64,000 bases of DNA from Rhodovulum tesquicola (GTDB lineage Bacteria > Pseudomonadota > Alphaproteobacteria > Rhodobacterales > Rhodobacteraceae). This document shows positions 61,808 to 64,000 of this stretch, one piece after another. The stretch lies in assembly GCF_024128855.1 (NCBI RefSeq), contig NZ_JAMYDV010000010.1, positions 62,001-126,000 on the forward strand, in the 5' to 3' direction. The position numbers were made by a program, and so were the translations under genes. The notes beneath the pieces were generated by a model that worked only from the letters and a program-made list of their open reading frames with translations, was not told where the DNA came from and ran no database searches. The first letter of the stretch is position 1. Every line of letters begins with the position of its first letter.

Positions 61808-62257
61808 TCACACCGCCGGGGTGGAGACCTTCTTGACGGTCTTCGTCGCGGTGGTGGTGGCTTTCTTCATCGCCGTGGTGGCGTCCTGAGAGAAGTCCTT
61901 GCCCGCGGCCAGCATCAGCTCGACGGTTTCCATCTGGACCTTCTTGGCGACTTCGGCGAAGGCGGCCATGTTTTCGGCAGCCATCTCGGCCGAGGCGGAG
62001 GCGAAATCGGTCAGCGACTTGGTGTAGTCGGTGGGCTCATCCTTGACGGTGGCCACTTCGCCGAACTTGGCCAGCGTGTCCTTGGTCCACTTGGCGGAGA
62101 TCTCGGTCGATTTCTCGGCCGCTTCCAGCGCGACCTTCGACATCTTCTCGGCCAGCGCGGCCTGGGTCTTGAACGCGTCCTGCATGGCGGTCGGGTCCAT
62201 CGAGAACGCCGACATCATGTCCTGCATCATCTTGGTGAAGTCTTGGGTATCAGCCAT
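61808..62257 (-). CDS. phaP: Phasin (PHA granule-associated protein)
   Basis: A 149-residue amphipathic helical protein that coats PHB granules. It starts MADTQDFTKMMQDMMSAF, followed by long helices rich in Ala/Lys/Glu (KMSKVALEAAEKSTEISAKW), and ends with a lysine/threonine-rich tail (KKATTTATKTVKKVSTPAV). This is the phasin_2-like pattern of Rhodobacteraceae. GAGGAG precedes the ATG. Its promoter carries a PhaR operator in the spacer and a second one upstream. It is between phaC and phaR on the same strand. Confidence 0.9.
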   Translation of the reverse strand: MADTQDFTKMMQDMMSAFSMDPTAMQDAFKTQAALAEKMSKVALEAAEKSTEISAKWTKDTLAKFGEVATVKDEPTDYTKSLTDFASASAEMAAENMAAFAEVAKKVQMETVELMLAAGKDFSQDATTAMKKATTTATKTVKKVSTPAV

Positions 62258-62310
62258 TGGGGGTCTCCTCTTGCGGGCAACCCGCCCGCCTCTGCTGTGA
62301 TCCTGAAAAG

Positions 62311-62339
62311 AACATACATGCTGCACTGCAGCATTTCAA
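62311..62339 (-). promoter_or_regulatory. phaP promoter with PhaR operator in the spacer
   Basis: On the minus strand, TTGAAA, exactly 17 bases, then TATGTT. The spacer is almost wholly the palindrome ATGCTGC-AGT-GCAGCAT described separately, so PhaR bound there would block RNA polymerase directly. The leader is about 47 bases and contains GAGGAG before the phaP ATG. Confidence 0.7.
62318..62334. promoter_or_regulatory. PhaR operator 1 (phaP promoter spacer)
   Basis: Perfect seven-base-arm palindrome ATGCTGC-ACT-GCAGCAT containing CTGC-N3-GCAG, the PhaR recognition pattern known from Paracoccus denitrificans (established knowledge). It is located between -35 and -10 of phaP. Confidence 0.75.
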
Positions 62340-62346
62340 GTCTTTC

Positions 62347-62361
62347 TGCTGCGGTGCAGCA
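62347..62361. promoter_or_regulatory. PhaR operator 2 (upstream of phaP -35)
   Basis: TGCTGC-GGT-GCAGCA, the same six-base arms and three-base centre as operator 1, with the centres 28 bases apart (about 2.7 turns). It is between the phaC stop and the phaP -35 box. Confidence 0.72.
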
Positions 62362-62383
62362 AAAAATCGCCGGGGACACACCG

Positions 62384-64000
62384 TCAGGCGGTCTTGCCCG
62401 CCAGGACGTAGGTCCCGGGCGCGTCGCACAGCGCCTCCAGCGGCCCCTCGCCGGGAATGCGCGCGGGCACCTTCTTGCCGGAACGGCGGCTCAGCCACTC
62501 CTGCCAGCGCGGCCACCATGACCCCTCGTGGAACTCGGCGCTCGCGCGCCAATCGTCCGCGGGGGTGTCCTTCAACGGTGCATCGCTCGTGTAATGGCCA
62601 TATTTCCGCTTGCTCGGCGGGTTCACGATCCCCGCGATATGGCCCGATTGCGACAGGATGAAGGTCTTGTCCCGGCTGCCAATCCTGCGCACGCCCTCAT
62701 AGGACGAGGCCCAGGCCGCGATATGGTCGGTCTCGCAGGCGATGGCGAATACCGGCACCTTGACCTCCGAGATCTTCACCCTCTCGCCGCAGATCTCGAA
62801 GCCTTCGGTGGCGAACCGGTCCCCCTGGCAGAGCCCGCGCAGGTATTCCACCACCATCCGCCCCGGCAGGTTCGTCGAATCGCCGTTCCAGTAGAGCAGG
62901 TCGAAGGCGGGCGGGCGTTCGCCCATCATGTAATTGCGGATCGCGGGCCGGTAGATCAGATCATTCGAGCGCAGGAAGGAAAACGTCCGCGACATGAAGA
63001 AACTGTCCAGATAGCCGTTCTCGGTCACCTCGCGCTCGATCCCGTCAACGAAATCGTCGTCGAGGAAGACGCCCACCTCGCCCTGGTCCGAGAAATCGGT
63101 GAGCGTGGTGAAGAAGGTGGCCGAGCGGATCGAGCGGTCCTTGCGCTTTTCCATCAGCGCCAGCGTCAGCGACAGCGTCGTGCCCGCGATGCAATAGCCG
63201 ATGACATTGACCTTGTCCTCGCCGGTGATCGCCTTCACCTGCGCGATGGTTTCCAGATAGCCTTCCTCTACATAGGTGTCCATGCCGACATCGGCATAGC
63301 TGGCATCGGGGTTCACCCAGGAGACCACGAACAGCGTATAGCCCTGATCCACGATCCACTTGATCAGCGAGTTCTTCGGCGTGAGGTCGAGGATGTAGAA
63401 CTTGTTGATCCAGGGCGGGAAGATGATCAGCGGTGTCGCATGCACCGTCTCGGTGCTGGGCGCGTACTGGATCAGCTCCAGCATCCGGTTGCGGAAGACA
63501 ACCTTGCCGGGCGTGGTGGCCAGGTTCTGGCCCACGGTGAATGCCTCGCGGTCGGCCAGCGTGACGAGGATCTCGCCCTCATTGGCCTCGATGTCGCGCA
63601 CCAGGTTTTCCAGCCCGTCCACCAGCGACTGCCCGTCGGTCGCCACCGCCTTTTCCAGCGCCTCGGGATTGGTGCCCAGGAAATTCGCGGGCGACATCAG
63701 GTCCACGATCTGCTGGGTGAAATATTCCAGCCGCTTGGCATCCTTGGGCGACAGCCCCTCGACCTCGCGCACCGCCCGGGCGATCGCCTCGGCATTCATC
63801 AGGTATTGCTGCTTGACGAAGTTGAAATAGGGATGCGTCTGCCACAACGGGTTCGAGAACCGCGCATCGGGGGGCGTTCGGTCCTCGGGCGCCTTGAGCG
63901 TGCCGCGCGCCAGCGCCTCCTGCGCCTCGACGAAATGCTTCAGCGACTTGCCCCAATACGCGACCTGATGCTCGATCAGCTTGGAGGGGTTGCGCATCAT
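62384..64000 (-). CDS. phaC: Class I polyhydroxyalkanoate synthase PhaC (5' end outside window)
   Basis: 538 codons visible; the frame runs to the right edge. Class I synthases are about 590-600 residues, so roughly 50-60 N-terminal residues are probably missing and the ATG at the edge is internal. The lipase-box-like motif VIGYCIAGT carries the nucleophilic Cys. The catalytic Asp is in ACETDHIAAW and the His in SQSGHIAGIVNPP. It polymerises 3-hydroxybutyryl-CoA into granules, which phaP then coats. The sequence PLIIFPPWINKFYILDL is a class I hallmark. Gene order phaC-phaP-phaR is typical of Rhodobacteraceae. Confidence 0.95.
   Translation of the reverse strand: MMRNPSKLIEHQVAYWGKSLKHFVEAQEALARGTLKAPEDRTPPDARFSNPLWQTHPYFNFVKQQYLMNAEAIARAVREVEGLSPKDAKRLEYFTQQIVDLMSPANFLGTNPEALEKAVATDGQSLVDGLENLVRDIEANEGEILVTLADREAFTVGQNLATTPGKVVFRNRMLELIQYAPSTETVHATPLIIFPPWINKFYILDLTPKNSLIKWIVDQGYTLFVVSWVNPDASYADVGMDTYVEEGYLETIAQVKAITGEDKVNVIGYCIAGTTLSLTLALMEKRKDRSIRSATFFTTLTDFSDQGEVGVFLDDDFVDGIEREVTENGYLDSFFMSRTFSFLRSNDLIYRPAIRNYMMGERPPAFDLLYWNGDSTNLPGRMVVEYLRGLCQGDRFATEGFEICGERVKISEVKVPVFAIACETDHIAAWASSYEGVRRIGSRDKTFILSQSGHIAGIVNPPSKRKYGHYTSDAPLKDTPADDWRASAEFHEGSWWPRWQEWLSRRSGKKVPARIPGEGPLEALCDAPGTYVLAGKTA

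Overview
This window is a chromosomal segment of an alphaproteobacterium, most likely in the Rhodobacteraceae/Paracoccaceae group. The evidence is very high G+C with strong third-position GC, a class I PHA synthase/phasin/PhaR locus, several tripartite tricarboxylate transporter (TTT) operons plus a TRAP binding protein, a ScfR-type regulator, and DUF2842, DUF6524 and DUF2065 proteins of the kind common in that group. Candidate promoters keep a TTG -35 box 16-18 bp from a TATxxx or TAGGTx -10 box. No rRNA, tRNA, insertion sequence, prophage or CRISPR array was seen. All intergenic gaps are below about 260 bp, so no unexplained non-coding stretch exceeds 300 bases.

Layout. 1-8.7 kb: 3' end of a TRAP substrate-binding gene, an SDR oxidoreductase (-), AMP nucleosidase, an HU protein with its terminator, a DMT exporter, and a Pqi lipid-transport operon (PqiA split into two genes, a long PqiB, and lipoprotein PqiC). 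8.7-10.3 kb: a proline-rich single-pass membrane protein (-). 10.4-25.6 kb: one long minus-strand catabolic cluster. Read in transcription order it encodes an IclR regulator, a zinc alcohol dehydrogenase, a molybdenum hydroxylase whose large subunit is split between two genes, a TIM-barrel isomerase, TctCBA, an IolD-like ThDP enzyme, an aldehyde dehydrogenase and an IlvD/Edd sugar-acid-type dehydratase. 25.7-27.6 kb: a stand-alone BLUF blue-light sensor convergent with a ScfR/RamB-type regulator. 27.8-33.5 kb: a second catabolic operon with TctCBA, an oxalate-CoA-ligase-like enzyme and a ketopantoate-reductase-like enzyme. 33.6-39.7 kb: DegP protease, DUF2065, HflC/HflK, glutathione reductase and ribose-5-phosphate isomerase (all -). 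39.8-51.5 kb: serine dehydratase, a DMT exporter, thiamine pyrophosphokinase, a large acidic Rhodobacteraceae-type protein, DUF2842, PurA, DUF6524, SecG, PyrG, RlmJ, DUF1330 and TerB. 51.6-61.1 kb: a polar amino-acid-type ABC transporter coupled to two glutamine-synthetase-like ligases, a class I glutamine amidotransferase and a PuuB-like FAD oxidase, resembling a gamma-glutamylation route for amines, followed by a DegT-type aminotransferase. 61.1-64 kb: phaR, phaP and the 5'-truncated phaC.

The cluster at 10.4-25.6 kb is the best candidate for an undescribed pathway. It combines an importer for small carboxylates with a ring-hydroxylating type of molybdoenzyme, a dehydrogenase and a ThDP enzyme related to the inositol-ring hydrolase IolD. 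That is consistent with oxidation and opening of a cyclic acid, but the substrate cannot be read from sequence. The blue-light sensor lying between this cluster and the second TTT operon is a notable arrangement. The most precise regulatory finding is a phaP promoter whose -35/-10 spacer is filled by a perfect PhaR-type palindrome, with a second operator 28 bp upstream.
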